A stretch of 64,000 nt of DNA, from assembly GCA_910588225.1 (NCBI GenBank), contig CAJUQT010000012.1:22771-86770 (forward strand), in the 5' to 3' direction. The translations under genes and the position numbers were made by a program. This DNA comes from an uncultured Acetatifactor sp. (lineage in GTDB: Bacteria; Bacillota; Clostridia; Lachnospirales; Lachnospiraceae). Under the pieces are notes generated by a model. It had not been told where the DNA came from. It ran no database searches and worked only from the letters and a program-made list of their open reading frames with translations. Of this stretch, positions 26,212-35,242 are shown in pieces (position 1 is the stretch's first letter; the number at the start of each line of letters is the position of its first letter).

Positions 26212-26366
26212 CTCTTTGCCTCCTGACAAACAGCAGAAAACACCGCCATGCAGGTTTTCTGCTGTCATGAATGAAAAACACCTGGTTGCTACGTTACATT
26301 TTAAACTTTTTTACAGGAAATACAATTAAATAAATATAAATAAATATTAAACGTTATGGCATTGAC

Positions 26367-27695
26367 TTACTTGCCTGCCACGGCAAGATTACGCACCAGT
26401 ACAGAGGGAGAACCGTACTTGCCGCGGATAAACTCCAAGTCTGCACCCACTTTTTCAATCTCCTTCAACAGGGTAAAGAAATTCCCTGATACGGTAAAAT
26501 TCTTCACCGGCGCACTCTTTTTGCCGTCTGCAATCAAAAAGCCCGCAGAAGAAAGAGAGAAGTCCCCCGTCACCGGATTCGCGCCTGCGTGAAGACCCAT
26601 CATCTCCGTCACATAGATTCCGCCCCCTGCGGCCGCAAGAAGATCCGGCTCCTGCCCCGGCTGAATATAAAAGGTAAAAGGACTGACACCCACCACAGAG
26701 GCATAGGAAGCTCTGCTGGCGTTTCCCGTTGTCTTTACCCCTACATTGGCGGCGGTTTTCAGGTTGTGCAGCAGCGTGCAAAGCACACCCTTTTCCACCA
26801 CGTTTTTCGCATAAGCCGCCACGCCTTCCCCGTCAAAGGTTCTCTTTATGATACCGTCCTCATACCTGGGGTCATCCACAATGGTCACGATATCCGCCGC
26901 AATCTTCTCCCCTTCTTTTCCCGCCAGCAGTGACATTCCCTTCTGGGCCTGCTCCGCGGAAAAAATGTCGGAATAGGTCTGCAGCAGAGTTGCCATGGCC
27001 TTATTGGAAAATACCACCGTATATTTCCCGCTGGGAACACTGCCGGCACCAATGGTGGATACCGCATCCTCCACTGCTTCCGCGGCAATGTCTCTGATGT
27101 CAAAATCCTGCAGGCGCCCTGTCTTTCGCTTACTGCCATCGTACAGCTCACCGCCTTCTGCCACTAAAGCCATTCCCAGGCAGACACCGTAAGCGGTTCT
27201 GTCCTCCAGGTCCAGACCATTGGAATTGTACAGGGCATAGCATCCTCTGGTATAAGTCGTATAAGTCTGTGTGCCGTCGCTTACGCGGCTGTCGGCCTGA
27301 TACATCTCCTTCTGAACGCCCAACGCCATATCCATCAGCTCCGTACCTGCGGGAACCGTCTCGTCCATCTCCACGCCTGCCGCATAAACATCCCCTTTTT
27401 CATGGAGAAAGGACTTCTCTTCACTCTCAATAGACCGTGCGTTGTCCAACGCCCGGGCAATCAGAGAAGCTGCTTCTTCCTCCGTCAGATTCTCTGTGGA
27501 GGCATACCCCGCCTTCCCGTCCACAATACAGCGCAGTCCAACGCCCATTCTGTTCTCCGTGCCGTACCCCTTGACTTCCTCCTGATAAATCTCCACAGAG
27601 GCGGACTCGCTTTCCTCATAATATAATTCATACTCCGCTATCTGCATCTTCGCCGCTATTCTGATTACGGCTTCCTTAAATTCCTTATATTCCAT
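26367..27695 (-). CDS. pmbA: TldE/PmbA-family subunit of the TldD-TldE protease
   Basis: Non-metal partner of the TldD/TldE heterodimeric protease, which degrades unfolded peptides and, in some systems, trims modified peptides. 442 residues; YYEESESASVEIYQEEVKGYG and the Gly-rich core match the family, C-terminal GMLHAG-like block is MMGLHAGANPVTGDFSLSS. It lacks the HExxxH site found in TldD next door. The ATG has AGGAGG supplied by the tail of a long hairpin repeat (27702-27818). Confidence 0.9.
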   Translation of the reverse strand: MEYKEFKEAVIRIAAKMQIAEYELYYEESESASVEIYQEEVKGYGTENRMGVGLRCIVDGKAGYASTENLTEEEAASLIARALDNARSIESEEKSFLHEKGDVYAAGVEMDETVPAGTELMDMALGVQKEMYQADSRVSDGTQTYTTYTRGCYALYNSNGLDLEDRTAYGVCLGMALVAEGGELYDGSKRKTGRLQDFDIRDIAAEAVEDAVSTIGAGSVPSGKYTVVFSNKAMATLLQTYSDIFSAEQAQKGMSLLAGKEGEKIAADIVTIVDDPRYEDGIIKRTFDGEGVAAYAKNVVEKGVLCTLLHNLKTAANVGVKTTGNASRASYASVVGVSPFTFYIQPGQEPDLLAAAGGGIYVTEMMGLHAGANPVTGDFSLSSAGFLIADGKKSAPVKNFTVSGNFFTLLKEIEKVGADLEFIRGKYGSPSVLVRNLAVAGK

Positions 27696-27701
27696 TTTTG
27701 A

Positions 27702-27820
27702 TCCTCCTATTCCAGTCCCACATCATCCCGGTCTGTACCCAGGAACGCCGGCAGAGAACTTCCGGCCGCTAATTGCATGCGTCCGTAACTTCTCTGGGGT
27801 ACTGACCGGGATGATGTTGT
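27702..27820 (-). repeat. Hairpin repeat with ribosome-site tail, full-length copy A
   Basis: Arms of about 20 bases: CATCATCCCGGTCTGTACCC (27721-27740) pairs with the complement at about 27798-27816. The central 51 bases contain TTCCGGCCG and GCGTCCGTAA. The tail GGACTGGAATAGGAGG (minus strand) supplies the pmbA ribosome site. The core aligns without gaps to copy B at 53.1 kb. Confidence 0.8.
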
Positions 27821-27839
27821 TTTAAGTGGCTGCCGTCGC

Positions 27840-29219
27840 TTACCGTCCTCCCACCGTAATGGACGATACGCGAATCAGGGGCTGCCCCACATCCGTGGGA
27901 ATGCTGCCTGAAGAAGCACCGCACATGCCCTGTGCTCTCGCCACATTTTTACCGACCATGTCGATATTCATAATCACGTCGGAACCTTTGCCAATGAGGC
28001 TGGCCCCCCGCACCGGCTCGCAGATTTTACCATTTTCAATCAGATACCCCTCATTGACGGCAAAGTTAAACTGCCCTGTCACAGGATTCACGGACCCGCC
28101 GCCCATGCTTTTCGCATAGAGACCGTATTCTATGGAAGCAATGATGTCCTTGTCCCTGTCCTCTCCCGCAGCTATATAGGTGTTGGTCATGCGGGAGGTA
28201 GGCTCAAACTGATAGCTCTGACGCCTGCAGTTGCCGGTGGACTCCATGCCCATTCTCCGTCCATTCAGTTTATCAATCATATAGGATTTCAAAATGCCGT
28301 TCTCAATCAGTACATTTCTGCGGGCAGGCGTACCTTCATCATCGATATTGACAGAGCCCCAGGAATTTGGAATGGTTCCGTCGTCGATGGCGGTTACTTT
28401 TTCATTGGCAATCTTTTCTCCCAGCTTTCCTGCAAACTGAGACTGGCCCAGCGCCACACAGGAAGCCTCCAGCGAATGTCCGCAGGCTTCGTGGAAAATG
28501 ACGCCGCCGAAACCGTTCTCAATGGCAACGGGCATGGTACCGGCCTTGATATAGCCGGCATGCAGCATGGTAACTGCCTGGGCGGATGCTTTCCTGCCCA
28601 GCTCCTTCGGGTCAAAATCTTCGAAAAGCTCCAACCCTTTTCTGGCACCTGGTGTGGCACTGCCTGTCTGGTTCTCCCCGTCCATGCTGGCAATGGAAGA
28701 AATGGAAACTCTGGTGCGGATCTGTCTGTCCCGGGCCAGCAGGCCTTCGCTGGTAGCAATGAGGATATTGTGGTCCACTTCTATGTAATTGCCGTTCACC
28801 TGGACGATCTCGTCATGATAGTCCTTCGCAGCCAGACATGCCTGCCGCAGATAATCAATTTTATCCGCATTTGCCGCATCCGCCGGCACAATCTGAATGG
28901 GATGGATATCGCCGAATATCCGCTCCCGCAGCACCACATTCTGAATCAGCGCCGAACCGGTCAGTGCATCCGCCACCCTCGATGCACAGCCCAGCACAGC
29001 CTCGGCTGAGAGAGAAGACGCCGAACCGGACACACAGCGGGTTCCCTTGAAAATCCGGATTCCCACTCCTGAAATGACGGCATCTCCGATCTTGTCTGTC
29101 TTCCCGGATATAATGTTGATATTCTTGCTTCTGGTATGTTCTGCAAATACCTCCGCATAGTCCGCACCTGTGGCCAGTGCACGGCCCAGGGCTTCTTTTA
29201 ATACTTCTTTTGATATCAT
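27840..29219 (-). CDS. tldD: TldD metalloprotease subunit
   Basis: Catalytic subunit of the TldD/TldE protease. The zinc motif HEACGHSLE is visible in GVIFHEACGHSLEASC (about residue 240). The start is the ATG at 29219 (GGAGGTCAG site, 459 residues); the frame runs open to 29345 without a matching site. C-terminal CGASSGSIPTDVGQP is a family hallmark. Immediately upstream of pmbA, so the pair is likely co-expressed. Confidence 0.93.
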   Translation of the reverse strand: MISKEVLKEALGRALATGADYAEVFAEHTRSKNINIISGKTDKIGDAVISGVGIRIFKGTRCVSGSASSLSAEAVLGCASRVADALTGSALIQNVVLRERIFGDIHPIQIVPADAANADKIDYLRQACLAAKDYHDEIVQVNGNYIEVDHNILIATSEGLLARDRQIRTRVSISSIASMDGENQTGSATPGARKGLELFEDFDPKELGRKASAQAVTMLHAGYIKAGTMPVAIENGFGGVIFHEACGHSLEASCVALGQSQFAGKLGEKIANEKVTAIDDGTIPNSWGSVNIDDEGTPARRNVLIENGILKSYMIDKLNGRRMGMESTGNCRRQSYQFEPTSRMTNTYIAAGEDRDKDIIASIEYGLYAKSMGGGSVNPVTGQFNFAVNEGYLIENGKICEPVRGASLIGKGSDVIMNIDMVGKNVARAQGMCGASSGSIPTDVGQPLIRVSSITVGGR

Positions 29220-29389
29220 GTTCTGACCTCCTGTTATAATTCTGTCACGACCTGCCCCAGTAGAAGTTGGATAAAATCCCTTCGGCGCATTCGTTTTACT
29301 GTCTTTCGTCAAGCTGGAAAACGTTTCCGGCCATATGCCCCGCATACTGCTTTAACGATAAGCTTCCATGTACGGGCCTGTGTGCAATA

Positions 29390-29416
29390 CAGGGAGACCG
29401 TTTTGCAGTCTCCCTG
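29390..29416. other. Stem-loop between pnp and tldD
   Basis: Perfect 9-bp repeat CAGGGAGAC (29390-29398)/GTCTCCCTG (29408-29416) with a 9-base loop. No T run follows on the minus strand, so it may be an RNA-stability or processing structure rather than a terminator. The rest of 29220-29509 holds nothing I can identify. Confidence 0.5.
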
Positions 29417-29509
29417 AAGCAGCTTTCTTTATTTTGTATTTGTACCAGGCTACAGTTCAGCGCCCTGTCGAAACTGTTTCTCCTGTCCGGACTGTTACAG
29501 GGATTCCTC

Positions 29510-31615
29510 TCACTTATGGTTCGGAAGATCCTGTGCCACATCCTTCATGGAGAAGCTGATTCGTCCCATTCTGTCCTTACCCAGGCAGACCACAGTCACC
29601 ATATCGCCCAGAGTCAGCACATCCTCCACTCTGTTGATTCTCTCTCTGGCAATCTTGGAGATATGAACCATACCTTCCTTACCGGGTGCAAATTCAAGGA
29701 ACGCCCCAAACTCTTTGATGCTGACCACCTTGCCTTTGAAAATCTGTCCCTCCTCGAAATCAGTGACAATCATCTTAATCATTTCGATGGCTTTGTCCAT
29801 CATTTCCTTATCGGTACCGCAAACGGACACATTTCCATCGTCAGTAATATCAATTTTTACGCCTGTACGGGCAATAATTTCATTGATGGTCTTTCCTCTC
29901 TGCCCCACAACATCCCCGATTCTCTCGGGATCAATCTGAATGGAGATAATCTTCGGCGCATAAGGTCCCACTTCCGCTCTGGGCGCGGCAATGGCAGGCT
30001 TCATGCAATTATCCATGATAAACAGTCTCGCCTCCCGGCATCTTGCAATGGCACCTTCCACAATGGGTCTGGTCAGACCGTGAATCTTGATATCCATCTG
30101 AATGGCGGTGATGCCTTCTGTGGTACCGGTCACCTTGAAGTCCATGTCTCCGAAGAAGTCCTCCAGCCCCTGGATATCTGTAAGAAGTACAAAATCATCA
30201 TCCGTCTCTCCGGTCACCAGGCCGCAGGAGATGCCTGCCACCATCTTCTTAATAGGAACCCCTGCCGCCATCAGAGACATGCAGGAAGCACAGGTGGAAG
30301 CCATGGAAGTGGAACCGTTGGATTCAAAGGTCTCCGACACAGTGCGGATAGTATAAGGGAACTCTTCCTCACTGGGAAGCACAGGAATCAAAGCTCTCTC
30401 CGCCAGCGCACCATGACCGATCTCACGCCTTCCGGGCCCCCGGGAAGGTTTCGTCTCGCCCACAGAATAGGAAGGGAAATTATAATGATGCATATATCTC
30501 TTGCTGACTTCATTCTCATCCAGTCCGTCAATTCTCTGCTGCTCGGACAGAGGCGCCAGCGTACATATATTACAGATCTGGGTCTGTCCGCGTGTGAACA
30601 TGGCGGAACCATGCACACGGGGAATAATGTCAACTTCGGCCGCCAGAGGACGAATCTGGGTGATCTCACGTCCGTCGGGACGTTTATGATCCTTCAGAAT
30701 CATCTTGCGGACAGTCTTTTTCTCATACTGATAGACAGCTTCTCCCAGAATGGCAAGCCAATCTTCCTTCTCTGCGAAAGCTTCCTCCAGCTTCTCTGTA
30801 ATCGTCCGGATATTATTCTCACGGCTCTGCTTGTCGTCTGTGAACACAGCCACTTCCATTTCTTCCGGAGGCACGATTCTCTTCATCTCTTCAAACATTT
30901 CTTCCGGAATGGCACAGCTGGTATATTCGTGCTTTTTCTTCCCCACTTCCGCCACAATTCCGTCAATGAAAGCGATGATTGTCTGATTAATCTCATGGGC
31001 CTTATAGATGGCCTCAAGCATTTTGTTCTCCGGAATCTCATTGGCTCCGGCTTCAATCATGATGACCTTCTCCCTTGTGGATGCCACGGTCAGATTCAGA
31101 TCCCCGTTCTTCCACTGCTCCTGGGAAGGATTTACAACAAATTCTCCATCTATCATGCCCATCTGTGTCATTGCACAGGGACCGTCAAAGGGAATATCCG
31201 AGATACTGGTTGCAATGGCCGCACCCAGCATTGCAACCAGTTCAGGTCGGCACTGAGGATCCACGCTCATCACCATATTGTTCAGGGTTACGTCATTGCG
31301 GTAATCCTTCGGGAACAGGGGGCGCATGGGCCTGTCAATGACACGGCTGGTCAGCACCGCGTTCTCGCTGGCCTTCCCCTCCCTCTTGTTAAATCCACCG
31401 GGAATCTTCCCCACGGCGTACATTTTCTCCTCGAACTCCACGCTCAGCGGGAAAAAGTCGATTCCCTCTCTGGGCTTGTCCGAAGCAGTGGCGGTACTGA
31501 GCACCACGGTATCTCCATAATGCATGAACGCACATCCGTTTGCCTGCTTCCCCACACGGTTGATATCAACCTTCAGCGTACGCCCGGCCAAATCCATTTC
31601 ATAGGTCTTGTACAT
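29510..31615 (-). CDS. pnp: Polyribonucleotide nucleotidyltransferase (PNPase)
   Basis: 3'-to-5' phosphorolytic exoribonuclease trimer. 701 residues from the ATG at 31615 (GGAGG site; the longer frame to 31633 is not needed). Two RNase PH domains (about 1-215 and 305-545, with TRGQTQ and GPGRREIGHG), a KH domain (IIGVV-type block IGDVVGQRGKTINEI) and a C-terminal S1 domain (GQIFKGKVVSIKEFGAFLEF). Downstream of rpsO as in most bacteria, with a hairpin in its leader. Confidence 0.97.
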   Translation of the reverse strand: MYKTYEMDLAGRTLKVDINRVGKQANGCAFMHYGDTVVLSTATASDKPREGIDFFPLSVEFEEKMYAVGKIPGGFNKREGKASENAVLTSRVIDRPMRPLFPKDYRNDVTLNNMVMSVDPQCRPELVAMLGAAIATSISDIPFDGPCAMTQMGMIDGEFVVNPSQEQWKNGDLNLTVASTREKVIMIEAGANEIPENKMLEAIYKAHEINQTIIAFIDGIVAEVGKKKHEYTSCAIPEEMFEEMKRIVPPEEMEVAVFTDDKQSRENNIRTITEKLEEAFAEKEDWLAILGEAVYQYEKKTVRKMILKDHKRPDGREITQIRPLAAEVDIIPRVHGSAMFTRGQTQICNICTLAPLSEQQRIDGLDENEVSKRYMHHYNFPSYSVGETKPSRGPGRREIGHGALAERALIPVLPSEEEFPYTIRTVSETFESNGSTSMASTCASCMSLMAAGVPIKKMVAGISCGLVTGETDDDFVLLTDIQGLEDFFGDMDFKVTGTTEGITAIQMDIKIHGLTRPIVEGAIARCREARLFIMDNCMKPAIAAPRAEVGPYAPKIISIQIDPERIGDVVGQRGKTINEIIARTGVKIDITDDGNVSVCGTDKEMMDKAIEMIKMIVTDFEEGQIFKGKVVSIKEFGAFLEFAPGKEGMVHISKIARERINRVEDVLTLGDMVTVVCLGKDRMGRISFSMKDVAQDLPNHK

Positions 31616-31912
31616 AAAAATCCTCCATTCCACCGTCCTTGCGGTTCTTTTCTTAATATTCTGCGGTCAAAATGCAGATATTACATCTTCCGCAGATACA
31701 GGAACAGAAGATACCGAAACTACTGAAAAAAGCATGTCCCAACACCACATATTCTTTTCAGCGGTCTCGGAACTTTCTTCTGTTCCGGATTGCCGCTACA
31801 CAAAACTGACATCTGCCCTTCCCGCTGTCCTGGGAAACCTGCATCTGTCCTTTCTCAACGCAAAAAACGGAGAGCCGGACCTTCGTCGGCCTTCCTCCGT
31901 TTTCAATCAGCT
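31616..31912 (-). other. rpsO-pnp intergenic region with leader hairpin
   Basis: 297 bases. On the minus strand it holds the rpsO terminator, then a repeat pair TCTGCGG (31660-31666)/CCGCAGA (31690-31696) 45 bases before the pnp ribosome site. Such a leader stem is the usual target of PNPase self-regulation in other bacteria; here that is inference. No clear second promoter seen. Confidence 0.5.
31862..31904 (-). terminator. Terminator of rpsO
   Basis: Minus strand AAAACGGAG (31903-31895) pairs with CTCCGTTTT (31872-31864), with an inner GGCCG/CCGGC pairing, then six T. It starts only about 10 bases after the rpsO stop. Confidence 0.85.
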
Positions 31913-32179
31913 TTATTTTCTTAAGCCAAGTCTCTCAATCAGAGAACGGTATCTCTCAATATCCTTCTTCTTCAGGTACTCCAGAAGTCCGCGCCTCTGA
32001 CCTACCATTTTCAGCATACCACGGCGGGAGTGATGGTCCTTCGGGTTCACCTTCAAATGCTCGGTGAGCTCCTGAATTCTTGCCGTCAAAACGGCTACCT
32101 GTACCTCAGGTGAACCGGTATCGCCGGGCGTCCTGGCATACTCGTTCATAATTGCTGTCTTTTTTTCCTTAGAAATCAT
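31913..32179 (-). CDS. rpsO: 30S ribosomal protein S15
   Basis: 88 residues, full length. GDTGSPEVQVAVLTARI and DHHSRRGMLKMVGQRRGLL are the conserved 16S rRNA binding blocks. Strong AGGAGGAAGG site before the ATG. The promoter at 32289-32317 leaves a structured leader of about 100 bases. Confidence 0.98.
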   Translation of the reverse strand: MISKEKKTAIMNEYARTPGDTGSPEVQVAVLTARIQELTEHLKVNPKDHHSRRGMLKMVGQRRGLLEYLKKKDIERYRSLIERLGLRK

Positions 32180-32184
32180 TTTTC

Positions 32185-32280
32185 CTTCCTCCTGAAATTA
32201 TAACCGCCTGACACCAGGACCGGGTCGGAGTATCCCGTATCCGAGCATCGGCTGAATCATATGTGAGGCCTATGCCTTAC
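32185..32280 (-). promoter_or_regulatory. Structured rpsO leader
   Basis: On the minus strand TCGGATACGGGATACTCCGA forms a stem that overlaps a second possible pairing, and GGCATAGGCC lies before it. S15 commonly represses its own mRNA through such leaders; the assignment here is inference from position and the visible pairings. Confidence 0.4.
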
Positions 32281-32288
32281 ACTTGATT

Positions 32289-32317
32289 ATCTTAGCATAT
32301 TTCCCGGAAATTGTAAA
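32289..32317 (-). promoter_or_regulatory. Promoter of rpsO
   Basis: Minus strand -35 TTTACA (32317-32312), 17-base spacer, -10 TAAGAT (32294-32289). Confidence 0.65.
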
Positions 32318-32327
32318 CCGGTATTTT

Positions 32328-33359
32328 CTAATCCTGCAATATCCTCACATACTTCACAGGTGTACGGTACTTATAGTTGCTGATCTTGATACCTGTCTTG
32401 ACACTGCTTGCGTGAATTACCTGTCCTCCGCCGATATAAATCGCCACATGATTAATGGTTCCCCGGCTGTTGCCATAGAAGACGAGATCACCCGGCTGCA
32501 AATCTCCGGCAGAAATCTTCGTTCCCGAATTCGCCTGGGAGCCGGAGTGATGAGGCAGCGATACCCCAAATTTCTTGAACACACTCAATACAAAGCCGGA
32601 GCAGTCGGCCCCTTTTGTCAGACTGGTTCCGCCCCACACATAACGGTTACCCAGGAACTGCTTCGCATATTCCACCAGTTCCACACGCACATCGGATACA
32701 CCCGCACCATACAGAAGCTCGGTCATGGTAATGGCAGTGTCAAGCTTCTCCGTCACCGTCACATACTCTGCCGCCACATAGGCCTCCTCATCATCAATGC
32801 CGACTTTTATCCATCCCTCCAGCGTCTCTATATATTCCAGTTCCTCTCCCTGAGGCACCTGGGTGAGAACGGCACTTTCCGTATTGGCTTCATCCCGCAC
32901 ATTCAGACCATCCGTATTCACTACAACCACAGTATGCACCAGTTCGTTCGCCTTCAGCTTCGCGTCCGGTCCGATCAACAGATAATCCAGATTCACATAC
33001 CCTTCCACTTCCCCTGAAGTAATATGAGCCCAGCCATCTACGGTTTCCAGCACTTCACACACCGAATTCTTCGGCATCTTTCCTACCATTTTGCTATCGG
33101 TGGAAGGCTCCTGCCGCACGTTCAGATTCCCGCTCTCCACATTGGCAACCCCAATGTTGGTATATCCCCAGGCAGCGCCCTGTGCCTGCTGCGCCGCTTC
33201 AATGTATTCCTCTGTAGTCAGGCTGGTTTCCAGCAAAGTCGTCACCCCGGCAAACTGGAGTACATTCTCTTCCGCAAATACGGTTAACGGTTCCAACGCC
33301 AGACAAAGCATCAATCCTGCCGAAGCCATTGCGATCTTTCTGTTTTTTGAATATTTCAT
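32328..33359 (-). CDS. Secreted SH3-domain NlpC/P60 peptidoglycan endopeptidase
   Basis: Cleaves cell-wall stem peptides outside the cell. 343 residues from the ATG at 33359 (GAGGGAAG site). A signal peptide (MKYSKNRKIAMASAGLMLCL onward, ending VFAEEN) is followed by two bacterial SH3 domains (about 80-130, GNLNVRQEPSTDSKMVGK; about 150-205, DGLNVRDEANTESAVLTQ). The C-terminal NlpC/P60 domain has the catalytic Cys in GADCSGFVLSV, first His in NHVAIYIGGG, and the third residue in VIHASS. A strong promoter and a WalR-like box lie upstream. Confidence 0.93.
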   Translation of the reverse strand: MKYSKNRKIAMASAGLMLCLALEPLTVFAEENVLQFAGVTTLLETSLTTEEYIEAAQQAQGAAWGYTNIGVANVESGNLNVRQEPSTDSKMVGKMPKNSVCEVLETVDGWAHITSGEVEGYVNLDYLLIGPDAKLKANELVHTVVVVNTDGLNVRDEANTESAVLTQVPQGEELEYIETLEGWIKVGIDDEEAYVAAEYVTVTEKLDTAITMTELLYGAGVSDVRVELVEYAKQFLGNRYVWGGTSLTKGADCSGFVLSVFKKFGVSLPHHSGSQANSGTKISAGDLQPGDLVFYGNSRGTINHVAIYIGGGQVIHASSVKTGIKISNYKYRTPVKYVRILQD

Positions 33360-33481
33360 GTATCTTCCCTCTGTAATATTACTGTCCACAACTTTCCCAG
33401 CGGCAGATACGCAGAAGCAGCTGCAAATCCATTTCGCGGTACCGACAGGTGAACAGTAACTCTGTGAACTATCGTTTGAAT

Positions 33482-33498
33482 TGTTACAAATTTGTTAA
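33482..33498 (+). promoter_or_regulatory. WalR-like direct repeat near the NlpC/P60 promoter
   Basis: TGTTAC-AAATT-TGTTAA fits the WalR consensus TGTWAH-N5-TGTWAH exactly. It lies 12 bases downstream of the -10, on the strand opposite the gene. Confidence 0.45.
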
Positions 33499-33509
33499 AT
33501 CTATTACAA

Positions 33510-33538
33510 ATTATACACAGACACTGTCCATCTGTCAA
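33510..33538 (-). promoter_or_regulatory. Promoter of the NlpC/P60 gene
   Basis: Minus strand consensus -35 TTGACA (33538-33533), 17-base spacer, consensus -10 TATAAT (33515-33510). One of the strongest matches in the window. Confidence 0.85.
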
Positions 33539-33577
33539 CAAAAAGTTAATGACTTATGAAATATTCCTGTCAGGCCT

Positions 33578-35215
33578 CTAATCTTCTGCCGTCTCGGCCT
33601 CAATGATAGCAAATGCAATGTTGGTGGCATGGTCTGCCACACGCTCCAGTCCCGAAGTGAGATCGGAGAACATCATTCCGGCCTCCGGCGTACATTCTCC
33701 CTGGGCCAGACGACGTACATGAGCTCTCTGTATTTCTTTTTCCTTTGCATCTACCTTGTTCTCCAGCTCAATGACCTCCTGCATATGACTTTCATCACTT
33801 CTGGCAAACATATCAATGGAATAGCGCATCAGGTTATTCACCATATCCAGGATTTCTCCCAGCTCCCTCTGCGCGTCGCCGCTCAGAGAAATATTCTGTT
33901 CTTTGCGCATTTTCGCGGCATCCGCCACATTCTCCGCATGGTCACCGATTCTCTCGATGTCATTAGCCACATGGAACAGAGCTCCGAGACTTTTCAGGTC
34001 CTCTATTGGAAGGGTTGTCTGATTGATTTTCACCAGATAATCCGTGATGGCATGGCTGAGGAAATCAATATTTTCCTCCACCTCATAAACCTCCGCAATG
34101 TCTTCCTCATCCAACGTAATCAGCGCGTTGAAAGCCCGGTTCAGATTCTCGCTTGCCAGAGAAGCCATGCGGTCCAGCTCTTTGATGACTTCCACCACTG
34201 CGGTAGCCGGATTGAACACCACCTTGTCACCGATATACTTCAGCTGGTGGCTTTCACGATAATTTACCTTTCTGTCCTCTCCCGGCACACAGAGACAGGA
34301 GAGCTTCACAATCCATCCGGAGAAGGGGAACAGAACCACCACCTGGAAGATTTTGATTATGGTATGGGCATTGGCCACAAAACGTCCCTTATCCGAGGAC
34401 ACCATCCAAATCAGCTTTGACACCGGCTCTTCCGCCGCAAAGAGAATCAGATAGAGAATAACCGTCCCAATCACATTAAACCAGAAGTGAATCAACGCCG
34501 CTCTCTTTGCGTCCTTTTTCCCTGCCATGGAAGCCAGCAGCGCCGTGGTACATGCGCCGATATTACAGCCCAGAATGATATAAAGCGACATGGAAAGCGA
34601 CAGCAGATCCTGATTGGCCAACAGAAGCACAATACTCACCGTGACGGAAGAGCTCTGTATAATTGTGGTCAGGGCCAGTCCCACCAGAGTAGCCACTATA
34701 GGCGTCTTCAGAGATCCCAGCAGACTCACGATTTCCGGCACTTCCCGCATTCCGGCCATGGAGGCGGACATGGTGCTGAGCCCCAGAAACAATACGCCGA
34801 AGCCGATAATGATGTCGGCAAATTTCCTGATTTTTTCCTTCCTGCAGAACATGGCAGCCAGAACCCCTGCCAGCAGAATCACGGGTGCGTAAGCGGAAAG
34901 ATTAAAAGATACCAGCTGTGAAGTGACTGTGGTACCGATATTGGCACCGAATATAACGCCTGCAGCCTGATACAGATTCATCAGACCGGCATTGACAAAG
35001 CTGACTACCATCGCCGTACAGGCCGACGAGGATTGTATGATACCAGTAAAGACAATACCGACGATCATACCGCTGAAGCGGTTTGTGGTGAAGAATTCCA
35101 GAATCCGCCGCAGCCTTGCGCCCGCAACCTTTTCTATGGAATCACTCATCACGCGCATGCCAAACAGAAAAAGCCCAAGGCCGCCTGCCATTGACAAAAT
35201 TATACTTGCGTTCAT
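33578..35215 (-). CDS. Na/Pi cotransporter-family protein with PhoU-like tail
   Basis: 545 residues: an N-terminal membrane domain with two inverted repeats, each bearing the QSSS signature (GIIQSSSACTAMVV at about 59 and TIIQSSSVTVSIVL at about 187), then a C-terminal cytoplasmic PhoU-like helical domain (about 330-540). Members import phosphate with sodium; the PhoU-type domain suggests control by phosphate status. It is 27 bases after ribF and probably read through from the nusA-infB operon. Confidence 0.9.
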   Translation of the reverse strand: MNASIILSMAGGLGLFLFGMRVMSDSIEKVAGARLRRILEFFTTNRFSGMIVGIVFTGIIQSSSACTAMVVSFVNAGLMNLYQAAGVIFGANIGTTVTSQLVSFNLSAYAPVILLAGVLAAMFCRKEKIRKFADIIIGFGVLFLGLSTMSASMAGMREVPEIVSLLGSLKTPIVATLVGLALTTIIQSSSVTVSIVLLLANQDLLSLSMSLYIILGCNIGACTTALLASMAGKKDAKRAALIHFWFNVIGTVILYLILFAAEEPVSKLIWMVSSDKGRFVANAHTIIKIFQVVVLFPFSGWIVKLSCLCVPGEDRKVNYRESHQLKYIGDKVVFNPATAVVEVIKELDRMASLASENLNRAFNALITLDEEDIAEVYEVEENIDFLSHAITDYLVKINQTTLPIEDLKSLGALFHVANDIERIGDHAENVADAAKMRKEQNISLSGDAQRELGEILDMVNNLMRYSIDMFARSDESHMQEVIELENKVDAKEKEIQRAHVRRLAQGECTPEAGMMFSDLTSGLERVADHATNIAFAIIEAETAED

Positions 35216-35242
35216 TCGTTCTCCCTATCCTGTTTTCTTTTG

